Position numbers and translations under genes: made by a program
NCBI GenBank assembly: GCA_002708825.1
Contig: PAPF01000030.1
Span: 1-59,364 of the forward strand
Length of the DNA stretch: 59,364 bases
Direction: 5' to 3'
From: Phyllobacteriaceae bacterium
GTDB taxonomy: Bacteria > Pseudomonadota > Alphaproteobacteria > Rhizobiales > Rhizobiaceae
Shown here: positions 58,940 to 59,364 of the stretch, one piece after another
Numbering within the stretch: position 1 is the first letter of the stretch
How the letters are laid out: each line of letters starts with the position of its first letter
The notes under the pieces: model-generated
Told to the model about the DNA's origin: nothing
Database searches by the model: none
The model's input: the letters and a program-made list of their open reading frames with translations, nothing else

Positions 58940-59364
58940 ATGAGAACCGTGAAACTGCCCCGCTTTCCCGTCGAGGGTGGCTGCCAGTGCGGGAGGCTGC
59001 GTTACCGCCTGACCGCGAAGCCGCTCATGTTCTACCTGTGCCATTGCACCGAATGCCAGCGCCACACCTCCTCGGCCTTCGGCGAAAGCCTGCGCTGCCG
59101 CAGTGCCGATGTCGAACTCTCCGGACCTCAACGGACAGTCACGCGCGCCGCCGAATCCGGCCGCATCCGCGAGGGTGTCTTCTGCCCGGACTGCGGCGTG
59201 CGCGTCTGGCACGGCTCCAGGGGCATGGACATCGGCAACATCAAGGCCGGTACCCTGGACGACACCTCCTGGCTCGTTCCCGCCGGCCATATCTGGACCC
59301 GGTCGAAACAGCCCTTCGTGGTGATCGCGGACGATGAACTGTCCTGGCAACAACAGCCCGGTGA
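58940..59364 (+). CDS. GFA-family protein (glutathione-dependent formaldehyde-activating-like), cut by window edge
   Basis: The frame is open from the ATG at 58940 to the window end (about 141 codons seen). The zinc-binding pattern is complete: CQC at 15-17, CHCTEC at 34-39, and CPDC at 82-85, spaced as in the GFA/CENP-V fold. The family includes enzymes that bind glutathione adducts; most members have no proven activity. It is divergent from the yebC gene across 120 bp. The C-terminus is missing only because the sequence stops. Confidence 0.88.
   Translation, partial: MRTVKLPRFPVEGGCQCGRLRYRLTAKPLMFYLCHCTECQRHTSSAFGESLRCRSADVELSGPQRTVTRAAESGRIREGVFCPDCGVRVWHGSRGMDIGNIKAGTLDDTSWLVPAGHIWTRSKQPFVVIADDELSWQQQPG

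Overview
The window reads as a high-GC alphaproteobacterial chromosome, most likely Hyphomicrobiales (Rhizobiales; Phyllobacteriaceae or Rhizobiaceae relatives). Pointers are the rluD-rpoH-purA neighbourhood, a serC-serA operon with a structured leader, Opa31/Omp25-type surface proteins, the ybgC-tolQRAB-pal-ybgF-tilS-ftsH-glmM run, the CtrA-degradation adaptor RcdA, and perfect TTAA-N7-TTAA (CtrA-type) boxes. No species can be named from sequence alone.

Positions 1-11.8 kb are an accessory region. It starts with a broken heavy-metal P-type ATPase piece, then a DUF3102 gene, then about 0.9 kb without a convincing gene but full of structure (a 4-nt-periodic array, a cloverleaf-like fold and a nested hairpin). 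A four-gene type I restriction-modification locus follows (hsdM, hsdS, a DUF4268/nuclease-fold gene, hsdR, all minus strand), then a secreted ClpP-like protein, an AlpA-like regulator and a tyrosine recombinase. The recombinase abuts the 3' end of a tRNA-Glu(CTC) gene. This is the layout of an integrated island whose other end is not in view.

From 11.8 kb on the genes are mostly core: rluD and rpoH; a large Pro/Ala/Glu-rich membrane protein; purA; a DMT exporter; a small secreted protein; serine biosynthesis (serC-serA); two beta-barrel surface proteins with CtrA-type boxes; glmM, which carries an apparent one-base frameshift; ftsH; tilS; the Tol-Pal envelope system; a secreted GH5 glycosidase; ruvCAB with a LexA-like box; a TauE/SafE permease; and rcdA.

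The 368-bp gap between rcdA and an acyl-CoA synthetase gene holds two CtrA-type boxes and a strong candidate small RNA gene with an intrinsic terminator. Beyond it lie a second TauE/SafE permease, a ThiE-like protein with an overlapping Sel1-repeat gene, efp, an inositol-monophosphatase-family gene, an orphan MotA-like/OmpA-like stator pair followed by a BON-MscS channel, a secreted leucine-rich-repeat protein paired with a TMEM43-family membrane protein, a flavoprotein dehydrogenase, an ABC exporter, rpmE, a hexapeptide acyltransferase, a YebC-family gene and, cut by the window edge, a GFA-family gene.

The most useful leads are the candidate cell-cycle-linked small RNA beside rcdA, the LRR/TMEM43 pair, the orphan stator pair, the structured region at 1.6-1.9 kb and the glmM frameshift.
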